Assembly: GCA_018262875.1 (NCBI GenBank)
Contig: JADFDL010000120.1
Location: 1-5,667 of the forward strand
From: Rhodocyclaceae bacterium
GTDB lineage: Bacteria > Pseudomonadota > Gammaproteobacteria > Burkholderiales > Rhodocyclaceae
Reading direction: 5' to 3'
DNA: 5,667 bases
Position 1 is the stretch's first letter. Each line of letters starts with the position of its first letter. Below the pieces are notes generated by a model. The model saw nothing but the letters and a program-made list of their open reading frames with translations, was not told where the DNA came from and did not search any database. Below, piece by piece: positions 1-5,667 of the stretch. The position numbers and the translations under genes are program-made.

Positions 1-2361
1 TGGCACCGGCAGCCGAAGGCTGCGCACCCCGGTCGCCGGGTCGCGCTCGAGCCAAGGATGCGACGGCGCCCCGGATTTTCCGACCGTGTTCAGCGCCGAC
101 GCCAATTGCGCGCCGGCCTGCAGCAGCATGGCCCAGGGATCGATGGTTGCCTCCTGCAGTGCCGGCATGTCTGCTTCCGGTACGGAGGCGGCGACCGCTT
201 CGATCGATGTTTCGCCGGTTGTGCTCGCGACACTCGCCGCTTCTTCCGCTGGCGCCATTGCTTCGCCATCGCCCATACGGCCTGTGACGTTCTCAACTTC
301 CTTCATGAAGCGACTGAGCCGCGAACCCCCGAGCGAGATCTCGCTTTGGCCACCATCCAGGATGCCCGCCGAAAGCGAGCGCTTGAAGGCCAACACCGAG
401 AGCATTCCCTCCTCGATGGTGCCCTTGGCGACGAAATTGACGATCTGCACCGGCCGCGTCTGACCCATGCGGTGAATCCGTCCGATGCGCTGCTCCAGTA
501 GCGCCGGGTTCCACGGCAGGTCCATGTTGACCAGCGTCGAGGCGTGCTGAAGATTCAGTCCCGTCGCGCCCGCGTCGGTCGACAGGAAGACGCGGCAATC
601 CGGATCGGTGCGAAAGCGTTCGACCAGCGCCGGGCGCCTCTCCGAAGGCACACCGCCATGGAAGCTGACGTAGCCGATGCCGCGAGTCTCCAGTCTGCGA
701 ATGACGATGTCGTGGGTACCGGTCCACTGGCTGAACACGACCGCTTTCGCGTCCGGTTGCACGAAGACGCCGTCGAGCAGTGCCGCCAGTTCGTCGGCCT
801 TGACGCCGTGGTCGGTCTCCCGGTCCAGCAACCAGGTGCTGTTGCACGACATGCGCATGTTCTGCAGGGCACAGGTCAGCCGGCGTTGGTCCTTGTCCGA
901 AAGGAACTTCATCCGCCGCCAACGCGCGACGATCTTCGCCACGATGTCGGCATTCTCCTGGTGATGCACCAACTGCATCTCCGTCATCGGCACCAGCAGG
1001 TTCTGGTCGGTGCGACTGGGCAGCTGCGTCAGCACCTCGGACCGGCGCCGGCGGATCAGGATCGGCGCCAGCGTCTGACCGATCTTCTGCAACCCCGTGT
1101 AGCCGGTGACGCGACCGGTTTCGTCCTTGGCCTGGTGTTCGTACAGCAGCTTCCAGGTCGGTCCCAGCCGGTGCTGGTCGACGAACTGCACGATCGAGAT
1201 GAGCTCTTCGAGCTTGTTTTCCAGCGGCGTGCCAGTGAGCACGAGGGCGTACGGACTGTCGATACGCTTGAGCGCCCGCGCGGCGATCGTGTTCCAGTTC
1301 TTGATCCGTTGTGCCTCGTCGACGATCACCAGTTCCGGCGCCCACTCGGCGATCAGGTCCAAATCCGGCTTCAGCTTCTCGTAGTTGGTGATCTTGCAGA
1401 ATTCGTCAGCCCTGAAATCCTGCTGCCGCTGTGTCCGGCCGCCGGCCATGACTCGCGCCGCCCGCCCTGAAAAACGGCTGATTTCGTTTTGCCACTGGTA
1501 CTTGAGTGAGGTCGGGCACACCACCAGCACGCGCGACACACCGAAGTGGCGCGCCAGGATCTCCATTGCCGCGATCGCCTGGATGGTTTTGCCCAAGCCC
1601 ATCTCGTCGCCGATCAAAGCGCGACCGGCGCGCACCGCGAACAGCGCGCCGTCGGCCTGGTAGGGGTACAGAGGCGCCTTCAGCAGCTGCGCCAGCTTCC
1701 GGTCGGACGCGCCGCGCGGAAACTGGCGGTCGAGAATCTCCGCCCGCCGCGCCGCATCGCGCCGGCCGGCGATGAAGTCGAGCGCATCGTCGTAGGCGCG
1801 CAGTTCGTGACCGCTTCCCGTCGACGTCGCGAGGAAATGCTCCAGCTCGCTGAAGCGCCCTTCGGGGAGCAAACCGCCGCGCGAGGCATCGAAAAGCCTC
1901 GCCGCCGCGTTCAGCAGGGCAGGCGGGCAGTCCGATCCGGCGCGAAAATGCACAGCGCGCCCTCCATCGTTACGCAGATAAATCTCGGAAAACGCCGGAC
2001 GCCACCCGCGGGTGAAGGCGGCCTTCGCCCCACGCTTCTTCTCGAGCCGGGCCAGAACGAACTCGATGTGCTTGCAGGTGCCCAGCTCGTTGGTGGCGTA
2101 GTCCGGGCAGGAGCAGTAGCTGTCGCCGGCACTGCGGCCGCGTATCGCCACGCGATAGCTGGCCTTCGACTGCGGGTTGCTGACGCGAAACTCCGAAAAG
2201 AACGGTTGGTCGCCCCGGTTCTCCAATCGGAACATCTGATCGCGCCCGAACTGGCGGCGCAATGCGCGTTGCCAGTCGGCGGGAGAGAGGTCCACCGGTG
2301 GATGGGTGCGAGAGAGCTTCGGCTCCTTGACAGTTCGTTTGGAAGCAGGCTTGCGTTTCAT
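1..2361 (-). CDS. SNF2-family DEAD/DEAH-box helicase with N-terminal SWIM zinc finger (3' end missing)
   Basis: One open frame of 787 codons runs from an ATG at 2361 off the left edge without a stop, so the C-terminus is missing. A SWIM zinc finger lies at residues 83-98 (C83, C85, C96, H98; CxC-x10-CxH). The SNF2 ATPase follows: motif I GDEMGLGKT (251-259), motif II DEAQ (348-351), motif III LTGTP (375-379). The second RecA lobe has FHGG (567-570), motif V STDAGATGLNLQ (594-605) and motif VI QRIGRIHRMGQ (624-634). A tail rich in Ala, Glu and Ser (about 680-740) precedes a segment beginning PWLERDPATG near the edge. The family uses ATP to move along double-stranded DNA and remodel protein-DNA contacts; SWIM domains are predicted to bind DNA or protein. 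The start is chosen for its AAGGG ribosome-binding site. In-frame ATGs at 2409 and 2535 are possible but have weaker signals. Specific function unknown; the setting suggests defence or accessory DNA metabolism. Confidence 0.95.
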   Translation of the reverse strand, partial: MKRKPASKRTVKEPKLSRTHPPVDLSPADWQRALRRQFGRDQMFRLENRGDQPFFSEFRVSNPQSKASYRVAIRGRSAGDSYCSCPDYATNELGTCKHIEFVLARLEKKRGAKAAFTRGWRPAFSEIYLRNDGGRAVHFRAGSDCPPALLNAAARLFDASRGGLLPEGRFSELEHFLATSTGSGHELRAYDDALDFIAGRRDAARRAEILDRQFPRGASDRKLAQLLKAPLYPYQADGALFAVRAGRALIGDEMGLGKTIQAIAAMEILARHFGVSRVLVVCPTSLKYQWQNEISRFSGRAARVMAGGRTQRQQDFRADEFCKITNYEKLKPDLDLIAEWAPELVIVDEAQRIKNWNTIAARALKRIDSPYALVLTGTPLENKLEELISIVQFVDQHRLGPTWKLLYEHQAKDETGRVTGYTGLQKIGQTLAPILIRRRRSEVLTQLPSRTDQNLLVPMTEMQLVHHQENADIVAKIVARWRRMKFLSDKDQRRLTCALQNMRMSCNSTWLLDRETDHGVKADELAALLDGVFVQPDAKAVVFSQWTGTHDIVIRRLETRGIGYVSFHGGVPSERRPALVERFRTDPDCRVFLSTDAGATGLNLQHASTLVNMDLPWNPALLEQRIGRIHRMGQTRPVQIVNFVAKGTIEEGMLSVLAFKRSLSAGILDGGQSEISLGGSRLSRFMKEVENVTGRMGDGEAMAPAEEAASVASTTGETSIEAVAASVPEADMPALQEATIDPWAMLLQAGAQLASALNTVGKSGAPSHPWLERDPATGVRSLRLPVP

Positions 2362-2368
2362 TGTTGAA

Positions 2369-2373
2369 CCCTT
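2369..2373 (-). promoter_or_regulatory. Ribosome-binding site of the SNF2 helicase gene
   Basis: AAGGG on the minus strand lies 7 nt upstream of the ATG at 2361. It decides between this start and the in-frame ATGs at 2409 and 2535. The ATG itself overlaps a TGA of another frame (ATGA). Confidence 0.65.
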
Positions 2374-2441
2374 GTCAGAACCCGCGTCTGCGCGAATCGG
2401 GTAGCCCATCGCCTGGTGTCCGCGATGTCGATGAGCCGCAC

Positions 2442-2456
2442 GCTGGCCTTGCCAGC
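2442..2456. repeat. Short perfect stem-loop upstream of the helicase gene
   Basis: GCTGGC and GCCAGC arms of 6 bp flank a 3-nt loop, just after the last stop codon of the AbiEii remnant. No T-run follows on either strand, so it is not a standard intrinsic terminator. It could be a weak transcript-end or mRNA-stability hairpin, or chance in GC-rich DNA. Confidence 0.4.
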
Positions 2457-2664
2457 TTACCGGCCTCGGGGCATCAGCAGCATCGGGTATCGCGATACCC
2501 GCAATTCGTCGATGACCGCAGCGGAGAGCTTCCATGGTTCCCCGCCGGCAGTATAGGCGTGACGTCCTCGGTCAGGCTTCGCGTCATTTTCTCCAGCATG
2601 CGCTGCTCGGCTATTCCTCGCGTGATCGGCTTACCCTCCTGCGCCAAAAAGCCGCGGGAATCAC
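2457..2664 (-). pseudogene. Probable remnant of an AbiEii-type nucleotidyltransferase toxin, internally deleted
   Basis: Directly after the repaired AbiEi frame, a GTG at 2664 overlaps its TGA and reads VIPAAF, which resembles the usual start of AbiEii toxins (MIPxxF). At a run of five T (2646-2650) the plausible reading moves to another frame, containing GKPITRGIAEQRMLEK and then SLTEDVTPILPAG. Around 2540-2552 it changes frame again to GEPWKLSAAVIDELR, ending at a TAA at 2457-2459. Only about 208 nt remain, whereas AbiEii proteins are usually about 300 residues. The nucleotidyltransferase core, with its GG-T/S and DxD region, is absent. The gene position immediately after AbiEi is the strongest argument. 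Family resemblance of the fragments is from memory and uncertain. If correct, the toxin is dead. Otherwise this is non-coding spacer. Confidence 0.45.
2484..2501. repeat. 18-bp perfect palindrome
   Basis: CGGGTATCGCGATACCCG reads the same on both strands without a spacer. It lies inside the probable toxin remnant, where it would encode part of the ELRVSRYP stretch. It may be a chance product of coding sequence or a protein-binding site for a symmetric dimer. No matching copy was noticed elsewhere in the window. Confidence 0.5.
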
Positions 2665-3397
2665 TCTGCGAGCTCCACCGTCTCATTGACCAGGAGCTTC
2701 CACCTTGAATTTCGCTCGCCAGCTTGCGCCAAAGCCCTCATGAGTGGCCTGACGGACGGATCGAGCGGCAGTACCGTCTTGGCTCGCTTCACGAAGGCCT
2801 GCAGCGCATCGGCTTGGCGCGCGGGTTAGCCTTGGCGCCTATGTCCTTGACGATCTGAGCGACGCCGTCGAGGCCAGCGGCTTTGTGAAAGTAGCGCGCG
2901 CAGTCGAGCAGCGTCAGCTCCACGCCAGCCACCGTGGCGAAACCGGCATCGCTCTTCATCTGGCCGACTAACACCGGCCTATTGACCTGAATGAATGTCT
3001 GCAGCGTCTGATACAGGAACTGCAGGCGGTGGCGGCCGATGTCGAAGTCACGCACCTGGCGCCGGACGATGACCTGGAAGACCATGCTGGCCTGGTGCGA
3101 GGCTCCGTGGAACGCTGCCGCACACAACAGCGAAATGCGGCAGTCGATTCCCTGATGCTTCATCAGCGGATCAATCCACTTGACAGGGTCCGGCGCGCCG
3201 CCGATCTGATCTTCAGGGCGAAGTATGAGATAGAAGCCGTGCCTGGGACTTGCCAGGCGGCTCTCGTTGATCGCGCGCGTAATTGCCGCCGCCAGTGCCG
3301 ACGGCCGCAGGGCAAGCGCAGCCGCTATCTCATCCCGGGAAAAGTGGGCCCGGCCGCGGGCGAGTAGACCGTCGAGGTAGGGATCCAAGGAGGCCAT
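2661..3397 (-). pseudogene. AbiEi-family type IV antitoxin, frameshifted near the C-terminus
   Basis: The frame from ATG 3397 reads 202 residues and stops at 2789. Residues about 8-60 form a winged helix-turn-helix typical of AbiEi N-termini (HFSRDEIAAAL, then SPRHGFYLIL). The rest matches the AbiEi antitoxin domain: WIDPLMKHQG, AAAFHGASHQ, VTLLDCARY-like ELTLLDCARY. The last residues (after KANPR) do not look like the family. Moving to the next frame near 2812-2825 gives ADALQAFVKRAKTVLPLDPS and later RWKLLVNETVELAE, ending at TGA 2661-2663. This is consistent with a single lost base in a gene of about 245 residues. AbiEi neutralises the AbiEii nucleotidyltransferase without stable binding and represses its own operon through the N-terminal domain. 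That domain is intact here, so DNA binding may persist. An assembly error is the alternative to true decay. Confidence 0.8.
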
Positions 3398-3409
3398 GCC
3401 GTCTCACAC

Positions 3410-3440
3410 GCAAAACACGACAGAATATCAAGTGTTTTGC
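3410..3440. promoter_or_regulatory. Inverted repeat, probable AbiEi operator
   Basis: Perfect 9-bp arms GCAAAACAC (3410-3418) and GTGTTTTGC (3432-3440) flank a 13-nt spacer, 13 bp upstream of the antitoxin ATG. The site overlaps the proposed -10 box and transcript start. AbiEi proteins are known to bind inverted repeats in their own promoters through the winged-helix domain; assigning this site to AbiEi is inference from position. Confidence 0.65.
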
Positions 3441-3466
3441 ATACGATTTGGGGTATCTCCACTCAA
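3438..3466 (-). promoter_or_regulatory. Candidate promoter of the AbiE remnant
   Basis: On the minus strand TTGAGT (3466-3461) and TATGCA (3443-3438) are separated by exactly 17 nt, fitting a sigma-70 type promoter with a moderate -10. The -10 overlaps the upstream operator arm, as expected for autorepression. The leader to the ATG at 3397 would be about 35 nt. Confidence 0.45.
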
Positions 3467-3548
3467 TCGTCTTCAAAGTCTGCAAGCGATGGATTCGAAC
3501 GGCGTGCTACCGATCAGGACGCAAATTTGCCGTCGAATCGCGCAGCAT

Positions 3549-3797
3549 TCAGTTCGGCTCGTCACCCACCATCGGGGGAACCTTCGGGGCAGCACGCACA
3601 TGGCGCAGCAGATCTTTCGGCCTGGCCTTGCCAGCACGCTCGCGCAGGAACTCCGCAGTCGTGCGCAGCACACCGACCTTCTCGGCCACTGCCGCAGCGA
3701 TGAACTGATTGAGCGACACGCCTTCCTCGCGGGCAAGTTCAGCCGCCGCCGACTTGATCGAGTTCGGCAGCTTCAATGGATAGGTGCTCTTGCTCAT
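3549..3797 (-). CDS. Ribbon-helix-helix (HicB/Arc-like) antitoxin of a PIN toxin
   Basis: An 82-residue protein. A beta-strand YPLKLP (6-11) and two helices (about 12-25 and 28-41, with GVSLNQFIAAAVAEKV) form the ribbon-helix-helix DNA-binding fold. The tail, with RAGKARPKDLLRHV and a Pro-rich end PKVPP, probably wraps the toxin. Proteins of this kind bind operator DNA as dimers and block the partner toxin's active site. The ATG lies inside the stop of the upstream PIN gene (ATGA, 4-nt overlap), so the two are translationally coupled. This start is preferred to longer readings of the frame because it begins right at the fold and gives the coupling. Gene order is toxin first, antitoxin second. 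A 151-bp spacer separates it from the AbiEi gene downstream, with no clear terminator. Confidence 0.85.
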   Translation of the reverse strand: MSKSTYPLKLPNSIKSAAAELAREEGVSLNQFIAAAVAEKVGVLRTTAEFLRERAGKARPKDLLRHVRAAPKVPPMVGDEPN

Positions 3798-4219
3798 GAC
3801 CTGGGCAACTCCTTCAGCAACTGCGCCGGCGTCAGGATACGTATCCCGAATTTTGAAGACGCCGGCTCGAAATCCGTTACTTTGTACGTCACGATCGCCC
3901 CGGCACGGCCATTTACCGCAGCCTCCAGCATCAGTTCGTCGGCAGGGTCGCGCAATTGCGGGCGCCACCGGAAGCTGATCTCCACTGGCTCCGCCGCCGC
4001 GGCCAAGGCCCGCAGGAAACCCTCGATGTCCGCCTCGCTCATGCCGGTGGCGAGACGCTGTTCGGCACGCAGCAGCACGGCCTCGTACTCGAGGAATACA
4101 GCCGTAGTGACCAGAGGCCGGACACGCCGCCTGGCGATGGCGGCCAGAAGGCGATTGCTCGCCCCCAACTGGCTGCGCAGCCCTGCCACAAGCACCGACG
4201 TATCGACAACGACTCGCAC
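3794..4219 (-). CDS. PIN-domain ribonuclease toxin of a type II toxin-antitoxin pair
   Basis: A 141-residue protein, the whole length being one PIN domain as in the small PIN toxins of COG1569. The acidic metal-binding residues are in place: D6 in VVVDTSVLV, E44 in FLEYEAVL, D91 and D94 in LRDPADELML, and D116 in TYKVTDF. The family is predicted to cut RNA with Mg or Mn ions when free of antitoxin. The usual THNxxDF motif is TYKVTDF here; the catalytic Asp is kept but the Asn is Lys. The start is a GTG at 4219, giving the normal short lead-in (five residues) before the first catalytic Asp. No Shine-Dalgarno sequence precedes it. The proposed -10 box ends 6 nt upstream, so the transcript may begin at or next to the GTG. 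The stop overlaps the antitoxin start. Confidence 0.9.
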   Translation of the reverse strand: MRVVVDTSVLVAGLRSQLGASNRLLAAIARRRVRPLVTTAVFLEYEAVLLRAEQRLATGMSEADIEGFLRALAAAAEPVEISFRWRPQLRDPADELMLEAAVNGRAGAIVTYKVTDFEPASSKFGIRILTPAQLLKELPRS

Positions 4220-4225
4220 AGCGCA

Positions 4226-4254
4226 ATTTTATGTGACATCGTATAGGATGTCTA
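4226..4254 (-). promoter_or_regulatory. Promoter of the PIN/RHH operon
   Basis: On the minus strand TAGACA (4254-4249) and TAAAAT (4231-4226) each match the sigma-70 consensus at 5 of 6 bases, with a 17-nt spacer. The distance to the GTG at 4219 is 6 nt, which puts the expected transcript start at the start codon, so a leaderless message is likely. Confidence 0.65.
4235..4252. promoter_or_regulatory. Probable RHH antitoxin operator between -35 and -10
   Basis: GACATC (4235-4240) and GATGTC (4247-4252) form a perfect 6-bp inverted repeat around a 6-nt spacer, sitting in the promoter spacer and touching the -35 box. A dimeric RHH repressor bound here would exclude RNA polymerase. The site fits toxin-antitoxin autoregulation; the binding protein is inferred. 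Confidence 0.5.
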
Positions 4255-4459
4255 TCTATGACGGCTTCGGCACGGCTGGACTGCACCCAAACGATGGGAT
4301 TCCCGATGGCCGAAACCCATGTGATCATTCATTGTGGAGACTTCGATGTAGTTCTGGTGCATCTGCGCCGGGGCAACGTCGCGGCGCAGCGTTTGACGCG
4401 TGCGTCCGCATCCGGGGCCTATACTCCCACGCTGCTTCAGGTCTGATCGGCAGCACAGG
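4255..4459. other. Divergent intergenic region between the PIN/RHH pair and jetA
   Basis: A spacer of about 205 bp. It holds short open frames on both strands (for example 62 codons from an ATG at 4258 on the plus strand), none with a recognisable domain or good ribosome-binding site. Promoter elements for jetA would have to lie here. No terminator or repeat family was recognised. Confidence 0.5.
4393..4425 (+). promoter_or_regulatory. Weak candidate promoter for jetA
   Basis: TATACT (4420-4425) is a good -10 match. The best -35 match upstream is TTGACG (4393-4398), but the spacer is 21 nt, longer than normal. A transcript from this -10 would have a leader of about 28 nt to the ATG at 4460 and would exclude the in-frame GTG at 4400 as a start. 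Confidence 0.3.
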
Positions 4460-5667
4460 ATGACCGGCCCCTCCCTGCACCCCTCCACCACCGTCCTCTT
4501 CAGCCACCTGACTGCGGAGAACAGCCCCCACTACCGCGCCATCCTCGACCTGTTCGCCGCAGCCAAACGCCAGTTCCGCCTGCACCTTCGCCCCGACGAT
4601 GTGCTCGCCGAAGCCCGCTGGCCCGATGGTCCGCCGCCCCTCGAAGCCGTTCAGCAGGCGCTGAGCCAACTCGTCCAGTGGGGAAACCTGCAGGCTCAAC
4701 CCGACACGGCGCGCGTCTCCACCATCGAAGATTTCTACCGCAAACGCCTGCTCTACCGGATGACCGCAGGCGGCGAAGCGGTCGAAGCGGGCCTGCAGGC
4801 ATTCAGTGAGTCGCTCGCGAGACGCGCCGAGCTGCAATCAGTGGCGCTTGATGATATTCGCGCACGACTGATCTCCATCCGTGAGCTCATGAACGAGTCG
4901 CCGCCCGACTCCGCCAAGGTCCACGGCGCGCTCCGGGATCTCGTACATATCTTCACGGGCCTGTCGAACAATGCCGAGGCATTCATGGCCGGGCTGGCGC
5001 GCACGATAGAGCTGCAGCGAGCGGAAGTCGCAGCGGTGATGGGTTTCAAGACCCGTCTCATCGACTATCTGCAGCGTTTCATCGGCGACCTCGTTACGCG
5101 CTCCACCCAGATTGCCGAGCTGCTGCTCGATCTCGCCCCTGCGGAGCCGATGCTGCTGCGACTCGCAGCCGAACGCGATTCGCGCAACGCTGCGCCAGAC
5201 GATGCTGATGCGGATCGGGAGGCACTGCGCACGCGGCTGAACTCCTGGGCCGAGCACTGGGAAGGCCTGAAGCTCTGGTTTCTGCCCAATGGCAGGGAGC
5301 GATCGCAGGCAGACCTGCTCCGCGCGAGCGCCCTTTCCGCCATTCCCCGCCTCCTGCAAGCGGTCGCGCTATTGCACGAGCGTCGTGCGGGGCGCAGTGA
5401 TCGGGCGGCGGACTTCCGACGCCTGGCGCTCTGGTTCGCGGAAGCTCCAACAGATACTCATGCCCACAGGCTGTGGCGCGCGGCGTTCGCCCTGTCGCCC
5501 TGCCGTCACCTTACCCTCGTCATTACGGAAGAAAGGATCAGCGCCAATACGCCGTGGCGCTCCGCACCTGGAATTGCGGTGCAGCCTAAGCTGCGCGAGC
5601 AGGGGATACTTCCGACGCGGGGCCCGCCGCCGAAAATTCTGGACCGCTCCAGAGAGCGCGCAGCACT
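4460..5667 (+). CDS. jetA: JetA-like subunit (DUF2397/TIGR02677) of a Wadjet SMC defence system (3' end missing)
   Basis: 402 codons are open to the right edge; the family is usually about 500 residues, so roughly a fifth is missing. The N-terminus FSHLTAENSPHYRAILDLF, then RFHLRPDDV-like FRLHLRPDDVL, LVQWGNLQAQPDTARVSTIEDFYR, KVHGALRDLVHIFTGL and RLIDYLQRFIGDLV are the characteristic blocks of TIGR02677. The last part in view, PKLREQGILPTRGPPPKILDRS, matches the region near the family's C-terminal end. JetA is the kleisin-like subunit that joins JetB and the SMC-like ATPase JetC; with nuclease JetD the complex extrudes DNA loops and cuts small circular plasmids. The family sits in a conserved four-gene operon (TIGR02677-TIGR02680), so jetB, jetC and jetD are expected beyond the edge. 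The start is an ATG with only a weak AGG next to it; GTG 4400 is in frame. A Wadjet subtype number is not assigned. Confidence 0.9.
   Translation, partial: MTGPSLHPSTTVLFSHLTAENSPHYRAILDLFAAAKRQFRLHLRPDDVLAEARWPDGPPPLEAVQQALSQLVQWGNLQAQPDTARVSTIEDFYRKRLLYRMTAGGEAVEAGLQAFSESLARRAELQSVALDDIRARLISIRELMNESPPDSAKVHGALRDLVHIFTGLSNNAEAFMAGLARTIELQRAEVAAVMGFKTRLIDYLQRFIGDLVTRSTQIAELLLDLAPAEPMLLRLAAERDSRNAAPDDADADREALRTRLNSWAEHWEGLKLWFLPNGRERSQADLLRASALSAIPRLLQAVALLHERRAGRSDRAADFRRLALWFAEAPTDTHAHRLWRAAFALSPCRHLTLVITEERISANTPWRSAPGIAVQPKLREQGILPTRGPPPKILDRSRERAA

Noticed and set aside
293..1345. Long minus-strand open frame of 350 codons
   Set aside because: It lies in a different frame within the SNF2 helicase, is Arg/Gly-rich low-quality sequence and shows no domain; the helicase frame has every catalytic motif.
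544..1470. Plus-strand open frame of 308 codons, and 1546-2367 of 273 codons
   Set aside because: Antisense shadows of the helicase in GC-rich DNA; no recognisable domain.
2442..2456. Stem-loop as an intrinsic terminator
   Set aside because: Stem is only 6 bp and has no T-run after it on either strand; listed only as a repeat.
3484..3510. Minus-strand GTTCGAATCC resembling a tRNA T-loop, a possible attachment-site scrap
   Set aside because: The flanking bases do not form a 5-bp T stem, and no acceptor, anticodon arm or CCA end is present.
3521..3530. 10-bp palindrome GCAAATTTGC
   Set aside because: Short enough to be chance and not placed against a promoter or gene start.
4258..4446. Small plus-strand ORF of 62 codons upstream of jetA
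   Set aside because: No ribosome-binding site, no recognisable domain, and its start abuts the PIN promoter; most likely non-coding.
3396..4463. Plus-strand open frame of 355 codons
   Set aside because: Antisense to the RHH and PIN genes, which have clear family motifs and overlapping starts and stops; no domain of its own.
4325..5359. Minus-strand open frames opposite jetA
   Set aside because: Shadows of the DUF2397 gene; the plus-strand frame carries the conserved family blocks.

Overview
The window is GC-rich bacterial DNA with accessory-region content. The Wadjet-type gene at the right end belongs to a family known from Betaproteobacteria, Actinobacteria and Firmicutes. Base composition and codon use would fit a beta- or gammaproteobacterium, but nothing here fixes the taxon. 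No rRNA, tRNA, CRISPR array or intact insertion sequence is visible.

Layout from left to right. (1) Positions 1-2361, minus strand: a long SNF2-family helicase with an N-terminal SWIM zinc finger and all the main helicase motifs, running open off the left edge. (2) Positions 2457-3397, minus strand: the wreck of an AbiE (type IV) toxin-antitoxin pair. The AbiEi antitoxin has a frameshift near its C-terminus. What follows looks like a toxin (AbiEii) reduced to its first few codons and pieces of its C-terminus. A promoter and a 9-bp-arm inverted repeat, a likely AbiEi operator, remain in front of the antitoxin. (3) Positions 3549-4219, minus strand: a compact, intact type II toxin-antitoxin pair. 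A PIN-domain toxin comes first and overlaps a ribbon-helix-helix antitoxin by 4 nt. Its promoter carries an inverted repeat between the -35 and -10 boxes and appears to give a leaderless toxin mRNA. (4) Positions 4460-5667, plus strand: the first ~402 codons of a DUF2397/TIGR02677 protein, the JetA (kleisin-like) subunit of one form of the Wadjet SMC anti-plasmid system. It is cut by the right edge.

Together this reads as a defence island: a Wadjet operon starting on the right, an intact PIN/RHH module diverging from it, a decayed AbiE module, and an SNF2 helicase downstream of both modules on the same strand. No clear terminator was seen between the minus-strand genes, so the helicase might be read partly from the antitoxin promoters; this is inference. 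The helicase and jetA are both truncated by the window, so whether each belongs to a complete system depends on flanking sequence.
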